Source of the DNA: Pseudovibrio sp. M1P-2-3
Lineage (GTDB): Bacteria > Pseudomonadota > Alphaproteobacteria > Rhizobiales > Stappiaceae
Assembly (NCBI RefSeq): GCF_031501865.1
Contig: NZ_JARRCW010000001.1
Location: forward strand, 2,129,001-2,193,000
Reading direction: 5' to 3'
DNA: 64,000 nucleotides
Below the pieces are notes generated by a model. That model saw nothing but the letters and a program-made list of their open reading frames with translations. It was not told the origin of the DNA and searched no databases. Made by a program: the position numbers and the translations under genes. Positions 38,940 to 48,300 of this stretch are shown here, piece after piece. Position 1 is the stretch's first letter; the number at the start of each line of letters is the position of its first letter.

Positions 38940-39736
38940 TATGCCTGTTCTTCCCAAAGGTGTTTAGGAACCTTAGAAAATAGACGAAAAAAGTTCTCGG
39001 TTGTTACACGCGCCATTTCCTTCTCGTCAATTCTGTGCGCTTCCGCCAAAACTTTATTTGTGTGTGTGACATAGGACGGTTCATTTCGTTTACCCCTCCA
39101 AGGTTGAGGGGCGAGGTAAGGCGCATCAGTTTCTACTAGTAACCGGTCAATGGGCAGCTGAGCTGCGATGCTCCGAAGTTCAGATGAGCGTTTAAATGTC
39201 AAAATGCCAGAAAAGGAAATATATAGTCCCAAGTCTATAGCCTCTTGTGCAAGTTCTAGGCTAGAAGAGAAGCAATGTAGTAAAGCAGGAAAAGTACCCT
39301 TCCCCATTTCTTCCCTTAATATTGCTGCCGTATCTCCATCAGCATCCCTGGTATGAATAACTAGTGGCAGCCCAGTTTCTCTAGAGGCCGCGATATGCGC
39401 ACGGAAGCAGTCCTGCTGCATAGCTCTCGGAGAATTATTATAGAAATAGTCAAGGCCACTTTCCCCGATGGCGACAACTTTGGGGTGGTTGGTTCGGAGC
39501 ACAATTTCCTCCGCTAAAATTCCATGCTCCTCCTCCGCATTATGTGGATGGGTTCCTACAGAGCAAAAAACACTAGGATACTCTTCGGTGATTGCCCGGA
39601 CCGCGTCGAACTGACGGATACGGGTATTAATGGAAACCATAAGTTTGACTCCAGCTTCATGAGCACGAGCAATGATCGTATCTCGTTCCTCTTCGAAGTC
39701 AGGAAAGTCCAAATGGCAATGGCTATCTATAAGCAT
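38939..39736 (-). CDS. tatD: TatD-family metal-dependent deoxyribonuclease
   Basis: The 265-residue protein starts at ATG 39736 with MLIDSHCHLDF (HxH metal ligands). It has GESGLDYFY (Glu ligand), VIHTRDADGDT, LHCFSSS and ETDAPYLAPQPWRG (Asp ligand), the full signature of TatD 3'-5' exonuclease/DNase proteins. It heads the AT-rich operon with the PhnP-like and arylformamidase-like genes. The metG or holB gene that often precedes tatD in Alphaproteobacteria is absent; an IS630 remnant begins 113 nt upstream. Confidence 0.93.
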   Translation of the reverse strand: MLIDSHCHLDFPDFEEERDTIIARAHEAGVKLMVSINTRIRQFDAVRAITEEYPSVFCSVGTHPHNAEEEHGILAEEIVLRTNHPKVVAIGESGLDYFYNNSPRAMQQDCFRAHIAASRETGLPLVIHTRDADGDTAAILREEMGKGTFPALLHCFSSSLELAQEAIDLGLYISFSGILTFKRSSELRSIAAQLPIDRLLVETDAPYLAPQPWRGKRNEPSYVTHTNKVLAEAHRIDEKEMARVTTENFFRLFSKVPKHLWEEQA

Positions 39737-40024
39737 GGGATTATGACATCACCTTTCTCAAGTTAAACAGATGGCAGCCATAGCGGAGAATAAGGGAGAG
39801 AGCAAATGGCATTTTCCTCCTCTCACGCAGCAATTTCAAATATTAATACCAACGGCATTTATGATGACCTACACTAGCCCAGGTTCTGCTGCCGATTGAT
39901 GGGCTGTAGAAAAGCATGAGAATTTGACCCACCTGGTGGGTTAATTTGCATTGAAAACTGACCCACCTTCTGTGTTTAAATTTTCGTGTCTTTTCGGGCA
40001 CGGAGAAGCAGTCAGGTGTTATGC

Positions 40025-41526
40025 ATGGAAACAGTTGCTAAGATCCGTCGTTGGGTTCTGGTGGATGGAGTGTCAATTCGGGAGGCAAGCCGGCGCACCG
40101 GCATTTCCCGTAATACCATCCGCAAGTATTTGCGCAATGATATCGTCGAGCCAAAGTATAAACTGAGTTCAGCGCGTCCGCTGCGCAGCTTGCTGGACTA
40201 TGAAGTTTACCTCAAGTCTCTTTTTGAGGCTGACCTTTTACGTCCTTCCAGAGAGCGCCGAAGTATGCGTGGTCTTTATGAGGCCTTAGTTTTACAAGGC
40301 TTTGAAGGGTCCTATGATACGGTACGGCGGTATATTTTACGCCTCAAAACCAAAGGCGGTCCGTTAAAGGGGTATGTTCCGCTCGAGTTTGACGCTGGCG
40401 ATGCGGTGCAGTTTGACTGGAGCCATGAGGTGGTGTGCCTTGGTGGGGTGGATCAACGGATATATGTGGCTCATTTTCGCCTGTGTCATTCACGCAAACC
40501 ATTTCTGATTGCTTATTTGCGTGAGTCCCAGGAGATGGTTCTGGATGCCTTTAATGAGGCTTTTGCCTTTTATGACGGGATCCCCGAGCGGGTCATTATC
40601 GACAATCCCAAAACCATGGTGCTTCAGATCGGCAAAGGCAAGGAACGGGTATTTCATCCCCGTTTTCAAGCACTGATGAGCCATTACGCCACAGAGCCTG
40701 TTGCCTGTAGCCCGGCCAGCGGCTGGGAAAAGGGGCAGGTTGAAAATCAGGTCAAAGTGATGCGCGGACAAGTGTTTTGTCCCAAACTGTCGTTTGCAAC
40801 GCTTGAGGACCTCAATGCCCATCTGCGATTGCGCTGTGAGGCGTTGGCGCAAAAGGGTCACCCGGAAGACAAGAGCCAGACGATTGCTGAGGTTTTCCAG
40901 AGGGAGCATGCTTGTTTGCGTTCCAAAGGCCGGGCTTTCGATGGCTATCGGGAGCGGACAGCTCGTGTCAGCGGCACCTGTTTGGTCCAGTATGATACAA
41001 CAGCTATTCCGTTCCTTGCGCGTACAGCTTTAAAACGGTCTCGTTGCGCAGTTATGCGCAGTACATTACCATTACCGATGGCCAGCGGGTTCTGGCTACG
41101 CACAAACGCTGCTTTGGCCGCCATCAAAAGTGTTTTCAGATCTGGCATTACCTGCCGCTGCTTAAGCAGCGCCCCGGGGCTTTACGCAATGGAGCGCCGT
41201 TCCGGCACTGGGAAGCCCCTGAGGCTCTGGCCATGATCTGGAAGCACTATCGCAACCAGCGTGGTGGGGACCGAGACTTTGTTGAACTACTGAGCCTGAC
41301 CCAAAAACATGGACAAGAGGCCGTGGAAATGGCCTGTGAGTTGGCGTTGGACTATAAAACCACGCAGCTGTCTGCAATCCTTGCTCTTCTTTATGACCTC
41401 ACAGAGCCAGCATTGCCAAAACAGATCCCGCTTGAGGGGCAAGATACGCCAGCCCTCCAGATGCCTCCGGTTGCCAATTGCGGGCAATATGACCTGCTCC
41501 TCCAGTCCCCGGGAGAGCACCTATGA
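40025..41526 (+). pseudogene. istA: IS21-family transposase IstA, frameshifted
   Basis: From ATG 40025 (METVAKIRRW) the protein has an N-terminal helix-turn-helix (SIREASRRTGISRNTIRKYL). The DDE core follows: AVQFDWSH, RVIIDNPKTM and GWEKGQVENQVK. Near 40995 one base seems to be missing in TATGATACAACAGC. Adding one restores YDNNSYSVPCAYSFKT and joins the frame that ends at TGA 41524-41526. Without repair the first frame stops at 41236. The end overlaps istB by ATGA, the family's usual coupling. All three catalytic acidic residues precede the lesion, but the C-terminal domain is lost. Confidence 0.87.
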
Positions 41527-42254
41527 ATGGCCTGATTGAGGAGCTGAGTGAGCTACGTTTACATGGGATGGCGCAGGCGGCCAAAGAGTTGCTGGCAAGC
41601 CAGAGGGCGGTGAGCCTGCCAGAGGCGCTGCGCCAACTCATCCACTGTGAGCGCAGTGAACGACACAAGCGTATTATTCAAAATCGTATGAAAGCTGCCC
41701 GCTTTCCCCATCACAAGGACTTTGCCAGCTTTGACTATGCACTGTGTCCTGTGGAGCAGGCAAAGCTACAAGAGTTGGCCAGTGGGGAGTTTACCGCCAA
41801 AGCTCAGAATCTGATCCTGATTGGCGGACCTGGAACCGGCAAAACCCACGTGGCTTCAGCCCTTGGAACCAGCCTCATTGAGGCGGAGAAGAAAGTGCGG
41901 TTCTTTAATACAGTTGACCTTGTCAATGCGCTGATAAAGGAAGAAAAAGAGGGCAAGGCCGGACGGCTGCAAAAACAACTGCTCGCTGCAGATTGCGTGA
42001 TCCTGGATGAGCTGGGTTATATTCCGTTTCCAAAGTCTGGCGGCGCACTGCTGTTCCATTTGATTGGTAAGCTCTATGAGACAACCTCAATTATCCTGAC
42101 CACCAACCTCGTCTTCAAAGAGTGGGTCAGTGTATTTGGCAACGCCAAAATGACAGCGGCGCTGATAGACCGCGTCACCCATCACTGCATAATTCTGGAG
42201 ACAGGAAACTCCTCCTACCGATTTGCACAGTCCAAGACTGGAAACCAAAAATAA
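41523..42254 (+). CDS. istB: IS21-family helper ATPase IstB
   Basis: The 243-residue AAA+ protein starts at ATG 41523 in the ATGA overlap with istA. Walker A is GGPGTGKTH (residues 101-109) and Walker B is CVILDELGY (residues 158-166). IstB assists target choice and transposition by IstA and resembles DnaC. The gene is intact and of normal length, but its partner istA is frameshifted, so the element is probably not autonomous. Confidence 0.93.
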   Translation: MNGLIEELSELRLHGMAQAAKELLASQRAVSLPEALRQLIHCERSERHKRIIQNRMKAARFPHHKDFASFDYALCPVEQAKLQELASGEFTAKAQNLILIGGPGTGKTHVASALGTSLIEAEKKVRFFNTVDLVNALIKEEKEGKAGRLQKQLLAADCVILDELGYIPFPKSGGALLFHLIGKLYETTSIILTTNLVFKEWVSVFGNAKMTAALIDRVTHHCIILETGNSSYRFAQSKTGNQK

Positions 42255-42259
42255 GGTGA

Positions 42260-42328
42260 GGCCCAGAGCAGCCTGGCTACACAGACTTACCTATTCAAAC
42301 GGCCTCTGCAGCCAGGCTGCTCTGGGCC
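42260..42328 (+). terminator. 19-bp perfect inverted repeat after istB
   Basis: GGCCCAGAGCAGCCTGGCT (42260-42278) is exactly inverted at 42310-42328, with a 31-nt spacer, 6 nt past the istB stop and inside the IS21 ends. No T-run follows, so it may be a structural hairpin or regulatory site, not a standard terminator. Confidence 0.5.
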
Positions 42329-42385
42329 CAAAGGTGGGTCAACTTTAAGTGCTGAAGGTGGGTCAAATTTGAATGCTTATTGACA

Positions 42386-43137
42386 GATGGGATTGTGTGG
42401 GGTTCTTGAACAAGCTTGTTCCAAGCGTGACAGGTAGCATCGACAATTTCCTGATAGTTTTTAAAGCTTCGAGTAGAAAGCCATTTTTACTGTTGTGTGC
42501 CAACCCGCCTGATCCATCAGGACCACCGCGTGTGCCCATTTGCCCACCTTCTGGTGAGCCCATTTTTTTGACCAATGCGGGCTTCGTCCTGTCACCAGAT
42601 TTCCATGGATGTTTGTGAGGGCAAGCGCGCTTTTATTTCTTTAAGCCGGGCATGGAAGTCTTTTTATATGTCTCCATAACTTGCTCGTCCTGTGCCGGGT
42701 GCTGTGGCCGAACGCTGACCCGAGAAAACCCCAGAACTCTGAGGAGGTTTGAATTAGCCTTCTCGCTATAACTGGCCCCAAACTTCTGCTCGATCACACC
42801 TTGCAGATCTCGCCGCCGCCAGCGAATTACGCCGTGCTGTTGTAAATCAGGTCCAGCCTCAACCAGATCTGCAAATTCAGCCATTTGCTCTTTATTTAAC
42901 CACCGGGCACGGCCTGGGATCTTACGATTGTACAGGCCCTGCGGCCCTTCTGCGTTAAACCGATGCACCCAGTCTCGCAGTCCATGCCGCCCATGCGTGC
43001 CGCCTTCAAGCGCGACACCCCATCATAAACAGCAGCAAGAGCAAGAAGGCGGCGGCTCTGCCTGCATCCTTACTTTGGCAAGCAAGAGTTCGTAACGAAG
43101 AAGCATCATAGTCTCGGCGCAATGGGATCACTGACAT
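42386..43137 (-). pseudogene. IS630-family transposase remnant
   Basis: This matches the copy 1 transposase from ATG 43137 onward but is wrecked. About 10 nt are lost after GGMD (near 42984). The catalytic middle is missing between SPEGGQ and HAVVLMDQAGW, and a second gap removes the segment with LNPVEN. The A7 slippage run is changed to AAAAAG. The last codons lie on the far side of IS21 (39849-39904). It cannot make an active transposase. Confidence 0.88.
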
Positions 43138-43425
43138 TGGGAATCTCCTTTCCCAATGTTGAATCATAATTCAAGTGATTTTGGAATCCTCATCCCAAGT
43201 CAAAAACAGGTGCTGTTGGTATAAGCAGTAGCATATCGGGAGTTCGGCTGAGGGATGGTTCCATGGAGCGAGGCTCACGGGAACCATATCGCACAAATGA
43301 TCTTGAGAAAGGCAAATTTACGGTGACCAGTGTTTCCCGAAATACCAGTCTGGCACTGAGCAATTAAACCAATGTCCTGCCGGATATAAAAATTTGCTTA
43401 CGACTTCACCCGAAACCTCCTCAGG

Positions 43426-44226
43426 CTAGATTCTGGTCGCATCTATGGCCGGCCGCATCATTTTTTCGCCAAGACGCGCACTCATTGCCATGGAACTTAA
43501 CTTTGCCGTGCCAACAAGAAACTTGTTCCGCACCCCGGAGACCACGCATAGGCGCTTGCCCAGTCCGTCCAAGCCGCGTTTTGCCACCTCTGTCGGGTTC
43601 ATGATCTTCAGCGAAACTTTGTCCCAGTCGACGCCATTGTCCGTGACCATAGGCGTGTCAGTCAGCCCCGGTGAGAGTACACACACATCGACCCCTTTCC
43701 GCTGCAACTCGCCATAAAGAGAGGCCGCAAAGTTAACCACATAGGACTTGGTTCCAGCATAGCTGGTAAAATAAGGATTTGGCATATGCCCGGCGATGCT
43801 TGCCACCAAAAGAATGCCACCGCGCCCGCGCGAAACCATGGGGCGGCAGAAATGATGGCACAGCTGCATAACAGACATGACGTTCACCATGATCATCCGC
43901 TCTTCTTCCGCCAGCGCTGTTTTCGCAAACGCCCCGTTGACCTCAAGGCCAGCGGCATGAACAAGGAGTCCGATATCCTGCTTAATGGCCCGCAGCGTTT
44001 CAATCCCCTCAGGCAAGGAAAGATCTGCGGGAACAACATGGGTTTTGACCCCGTAGTTGCGCGAGATTTCAGTTGCCATTTTCTTTAATAGGCCAGCTCT
44101 GCGTGCTGTTAAGACAACATGTAATCCCCGCTCAGCAACTTGTTCGGCGAGCTTGGCCCCGATCCCAGATGTTGCCCCGGTCACCAACGCCCATTCCCCA
44201 TACTCTGTCCTAAATTGCTTGACCAT
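43426..44226 (-). CDS. Short-chain dehydrogenase/reductase (classical SDR)
   Basis: I choose ATG 44226 because GAGGGGGGA sits at good distance ahead of it; an in-frame ATG at 44250 would bury that site. The 266-residue protein has TGATSGIG (residues 16-23, NAD(P) binding), HAAG at 90-93, catalytic Ser143, Tyr156 and Lys160 (YAGTK), and a LSPGLTDTPM segment, so it looks active. The substrate is unknown. It lies 278 nt downstream of the NRPS2 stop on the same strand and could be a tailoring gene or a bystander. The gap 44227-44504 shows no gene I can support. Confidence 0.88.
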   Translation of the reverse strand: MVKQFRTEYGEWALVTGATSGIGAKLAEQVAERGLHVVLTARRAGLLKKMATEISRNYGVKTHVVPADLSLPEGIETLRAIKQDIGLLVHAAGLEVNGAFAKTALAEEERMIMVNVMSVMQLCHHFCRPMVSRGRGGILLVASIAGHMPNPYFTSYAGTKSYVVNFAASLYGELQRKGVDVCVLSPGLTDTPMVTDNGVDWDKVSLKIMNPTEVAKRGLDGLGKRLCVVSGVRNKFLVGTAKLSSMAMSARLGEKMMRPAIDATRI

Positions 44227-44504
44227 TTCGCGTCCCCCCTCAAAAACCATGAAATTTTATCTCCCTGCTAGTAATTGCCGCTCAAGCACATCCGGCAAGC
44301 TCTGAAATCCAATGGGCTTGGACAGCGAACAAGTGGGAGATATTTATAGACACGGCGGCGCTTAGTGCTACCAAGGTCGCCTTTAACTCCTCTACGGCAT
44401 AACCGCCTATGAACAGGTGGGGTTAAAACACCGGTTACGCTAATTCTCGGCTCCTGAGACAATCATGGCTAATAAACTTGATTGTCCGGAATCCGGGATG
44501 GACT

Positions 44505-45310
44505 TCAACCATCACTAATACAAAAACGGATACACTTATTAACAAGAGCTGCCGTCTTTCTAACATTTTTCATATTAAACAACTCAGTATGTGCAAGGTG
44601 AATATCCATAGTGTGAACTTCTTCGCATATCTTAGACCAACCCAGCTCTGAATGCTTATTAGTGCCTATACTTTCTTTTGCTCGAATAAGATACGCTTCA
44701 CATTCAAGCGACATAGGGTCTGGTCGTTGATGCAATATTTTACTGTGTGCGAGTAACATATCAACTAACGCCTCCAGTTCCTCCCCTTCTGGCGTCGAGA
44801 CCCCACTTTCCTCAACGGCATAGCTTTCAATATTTTTTTTAAGATACTCTCTTTTCTCGTCTTCACTAAGCCTTTGTATAAAGCCTTCCGTTAAATCATC
44901 ATACAATGACAAAACCAAATCATTCAAGACTGTCTCAGGAGTACTTTTGGATTCATTAAATGGGCCTGTATCCAATATTATGAGCCCATCAATCGACCGA
45001 TGCATCCTTTGAAATCTTAAGGCAACATCAAGAGCAACCTTCCCCCCCATTGACCACCCCACGAATATCAGCGACTCATATTTTTCCTGCTTCAATGAGT
45101 TAAAGTAGCATGACAGCATCTGCTCATAGGTTTCAAAAGGAACTTCATCTGGGCCAAGACCTCGTGCTTGTATTCCAATAACATCCCCAAACTCTCCCCA
45201 CTGCTTCACTATGACATCTTGGTTGTAGGGGATCGCCATTCCCAATAATGGGGGGAAACACACAATTGCTCGAGAGGATGCCCTAGACTTCCATAAAGGA
45301 ACAAGAGGTA
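44505..45310 (-). other. NRPS2 thioesterase domain
   Basis: Type I thioesterase with VCFPPLLG, GWSMGG (nucleophile Ser codon 45051-45053), LDTGPF and DIHLAHTELF. It aligns along its whole length with the NRPS1 TE but with many substitutions, unlike the nearly identical modules. Confidence 0.92.
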
Positions 45311-48300
45311 AATACCCAGTTGGTGTGTTATCAACGCACTGGGCCAAGGCTCTCACAGTTGACGTTTCAAACACATTCCGAATGGAAACCGCCTTGCCGG
45401 TTGCCGCCTGCAGCCGTATCACCAGCTGGACAGCACGAAGCGAGTGGCCGCCAAGGACGAAGAAATCATCCTCTCGTCCCACCTGCTCCACTCCAAGCAA
45501 CTCACTGAAGATTGAGGCAACCAGTTGTTCTGTCGCGTTGGCTGGCGCTATAAACCGGCTTTGCACCACCTCTCCACTCACATCCGGCAGGGCCTTACGG
45601 TTCACTTTGCCCGACGGCATCAGTGGCAGATGGGTCAGTCCGATAAACTGGGTTGGCACCATATGAACTGGTAGGTGACGTTTAAGGGCGGCACATAGCG
45701 CAATCAAATCAATTAGCCCCTCCAAACTCAGTTGGACAGAGGCGAGGGCAAATCCTTTCCTTGCCTGTGTGTCTGGTGCTGATGACGAAGAAGACTCTTC
45801 CCCATATTGTAAAGTACTGGGCACCACATAGGCTACCAGCTGTGCTTGGGCTGCCTGTGAAGCCTCTGAGTAGGTGGCGACGACAACCGCTTGACGAATC
45901 CCGTCTTGCGCTTGCAACACCGCTTCTACCTCACCCAACTCCACACGCATGCCACGTACCTTCACCTGAGTATCCATACGGTCAAGAAACTCTAGCGTGC
46001 CATCAGCTAGCCAGCGGGCTAAGTCCCCGGTGCGGTAGAGACGTGCGCCCAATTTGCCGGAAAACGGATCGGCGATGAATTTCGCAGCAGTCAACCCCGG
46101 CCGCCCCAAATACCCCCGGCTCACCTGAACCCCACCAACAAGCAATTCTCCAGAAACCCCCATGGGAACTGGCTGCCCCCATGGGTCCACTACATAGGCC
46201 TGCGTGTTGGACACAGGAGAACCTATAGGTATCGAAGTACTGTTTATCTCTTCGATCACAGCATAAGATACATTGATGGTGGTCTCCACAGGACCATAGT
46301 GATTGACCAGACGCCCCACGGATTCTGCATTTAGTAGCTTTTGGGCCATCAACGGGGGGAGTGCCTCACCCCCGCACAGCACTTGTAAATCAAGTCTCCC
46401 CGTCCAGCTAACTTGTTCTTGCAAGGTCCCAAGAAGTGAAGGCACCGCGACCAGAGTAGTTATGCCGTTTTGATGTATACAGCGCCCCAAAGTCTCCCCG
46501 AGAGTCTGGCGTGCGCTTGTCAAGATTACAACTGTGTGTCCATAAGCTAGGGGCCACCATATCTCTTCTGCCGAATAATCAAATCCAAGGCTCGTATAAT
46601 GAAGTACCCGCTCGATTTTTTTTCTCGCAAATGCGCGATTGGAAAAAACAAGATAGTTAGTCAACTGCCGGTGTTCTACACAAACTCCCTTGGGCCGCCC
46701 GCTAGAGCCGGACGTAAATAGAGTATAACAAAGTGTGCTCGGCGAGAGACAGGCAAGGCGCTCCTGCGGTAGCAGCTGCTTAGCAGAAAGCCCGGCTATT
46801 TCAGTATCTGTGTTCTGTCCATCCACAGAGAGCAAGTAAACAGACTTACCTATTACCAGTTCACCGATGAATACACAGGTCGTCTTGCTGGTCACCACCA
46901 GGTTTACCCCGGCATCTTTCAGCATAAAGGCGAGGCGCTCTGGCGGATAGTCTGGATCCAGCGGCAGGTAAGCCCCGCCGGCCTTCCAGATGGCCAGCAA
47001 GGTGATGATCAGCTGGGCGGAGCGTTCCAGACACACCCCCACCACCTGTTCCGGTCCCACGCCTTGGGTGACCAGATAGCGCGCCAAACGGTTGGACGCG
47101 GCATCCAATTCACCATAACTCAGCTGGTGTTCCCCATCCACCACCGCAACAGCCTCAGGCTGCTGAAGGGCTTGCGCCTCAAACAGATCCACAACCGTTT
47201 GATCTTCTGGATAACTCACGTGTGTGTCGTTAAAGCCGTGCAGCAGCTGCTCACGCTCTACCCCATCCAAAAGCTGAAGCAACGCAACGGGTGTGTCAGG
47301 TGTTTGCAACGCAGAAGTTAAGAACCGCTGCAGCATGGCCCCGAGGCGATGGACTGTATCCTCGTCAAAGACATCTGTGGCATACTCCATGGAGAGGATC
47401 ACACCTGAGGTGCAGGGGTTGATATCCACCGTCAGATCATATTTCGAGATCGGCGGATGTGAGCCCTCAAGATATTCCGTCTCAACCCCGTCCAGCAGCA
47501 CAGCTCCTTCATCGCGAAACGCATGCATCACCAACAGCACCTGAAACACCGGGGTGATGTTGGCAGCTGTGTCCTCCAAAGCGGAAACAACCTGTTCAAA
47601 CGGCACATACTGATGGGCGAAGGCATCCTGCACGCAGGTACGGGCCTGTGTCACCAAACTCTCAAAACTCTCTTGCCCATCAACCGGCAGGCGCAGGGCT
47701 AATGTATTACCAAAGTAGCCAAACTCGGGCCACAAGGCCGCATCGGGCTTCATCACATGCGGCGTGCCCAGAACAATGTCCTGATTACCACAGACCCTGG
47801 CAAGGAAGCTGGAAAGCGCTGCCACAAACACCATGAATGGCGTGGCCTCATGACGGGCGGCAAACGTCTCTACTTGCCGCCACTGATCGCGGTCCAATCC
47901 CGGTGTGATAATCCGGCGTCCGGCAAAGCTGCGCTGCGGTGGCCGCGGCCGATCAAACGGCAAGTCCAACGCTTGTGGTATGCCAGACAGGGTCTGTTGC
48001 CACCACTGCAGCTCTTCAGCCAATACCGGCGCCATCGCCTCGGACCGCTGCCAGGCGGCATAGTCTGCATAGTGTAGCGGTAAGGGGGGCAAGGTAGCTG
48101 GTCGTCCCTCTGTGGCTGCCTCATAAAGCGCGGCAAAATCGGCGGGCAGCACATGGCTGAGCGACCAATTGTCCCCCACACTGTGGTGGGTGGCCAGACA
48201 CCACACATGAACGGTTGGCGAGAGCTTGAGCACCAGCGAGCGACAGGGGTGATCAGTACTCAGATCATAGGCGGCGGCGAGCAGCCGGGCACCGCGCTGC

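Larger units (their letters stand above)
39905..42385 (+). mobile_element. IS21-family insertion sequence with istA/istB
   Basis: The ends are TGTAGAAAAGCAT (39905-39917) and the inverse of TGTCAATAAGCAT (42373-42385). Each end carries two copies of a GACCCACC block (near 39925 and 39961 on the left; near 42330 and 42355 inverted on the right), the multiple terminal repeats typical of IS21. The flanks GATGGGC (39898-39904) and GATGGGA (42386-42392) give a 6-bp direct target duplication. Total length 2,481 bp. Confidence 0.88.
39849..43219 (-). mobile_element. IS630-family element, copy 2, decayed and split by an IS21 insertion
   Basis: The outer ends are CCAACGGCA (from 39849) and GTGCTGTTGG (to 43219), each flanked by TA (39847-39848 and 43220-43221). 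Positions 39849-39904 match the 3' tip of copy 1 and 42386-43219 match the rest in inverse orientation. IS21 occupies 39905-42385. Apart from IS21 the copy is shorter than copy 1 because of internal deletions. Confidence 0.88.

Noticed and set aside
38937-38957. TTG 38957 as start of the PhnP-like gene
   Set aside because: GTG 38939, sharing a base with the tatD stop, gives the family-typical N-terminus.
39847-39904. Short IS630-like end as a solo MITE
   Set aside because: It is the 3' tip of IS630 copy 2, cut off by the IS21 insertion.
40490-40909. 139-residue antisense frame in IS21
   Set aside because: It is fully inside istA, whose DDE motifs are read on the other strand.
44268-44462. 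64-residue reading frame between NRPS2 and the SDR gene
   Set aside because: No ribosome-binding site, no recognisable motif, and arginine-rich composition of a random frame.
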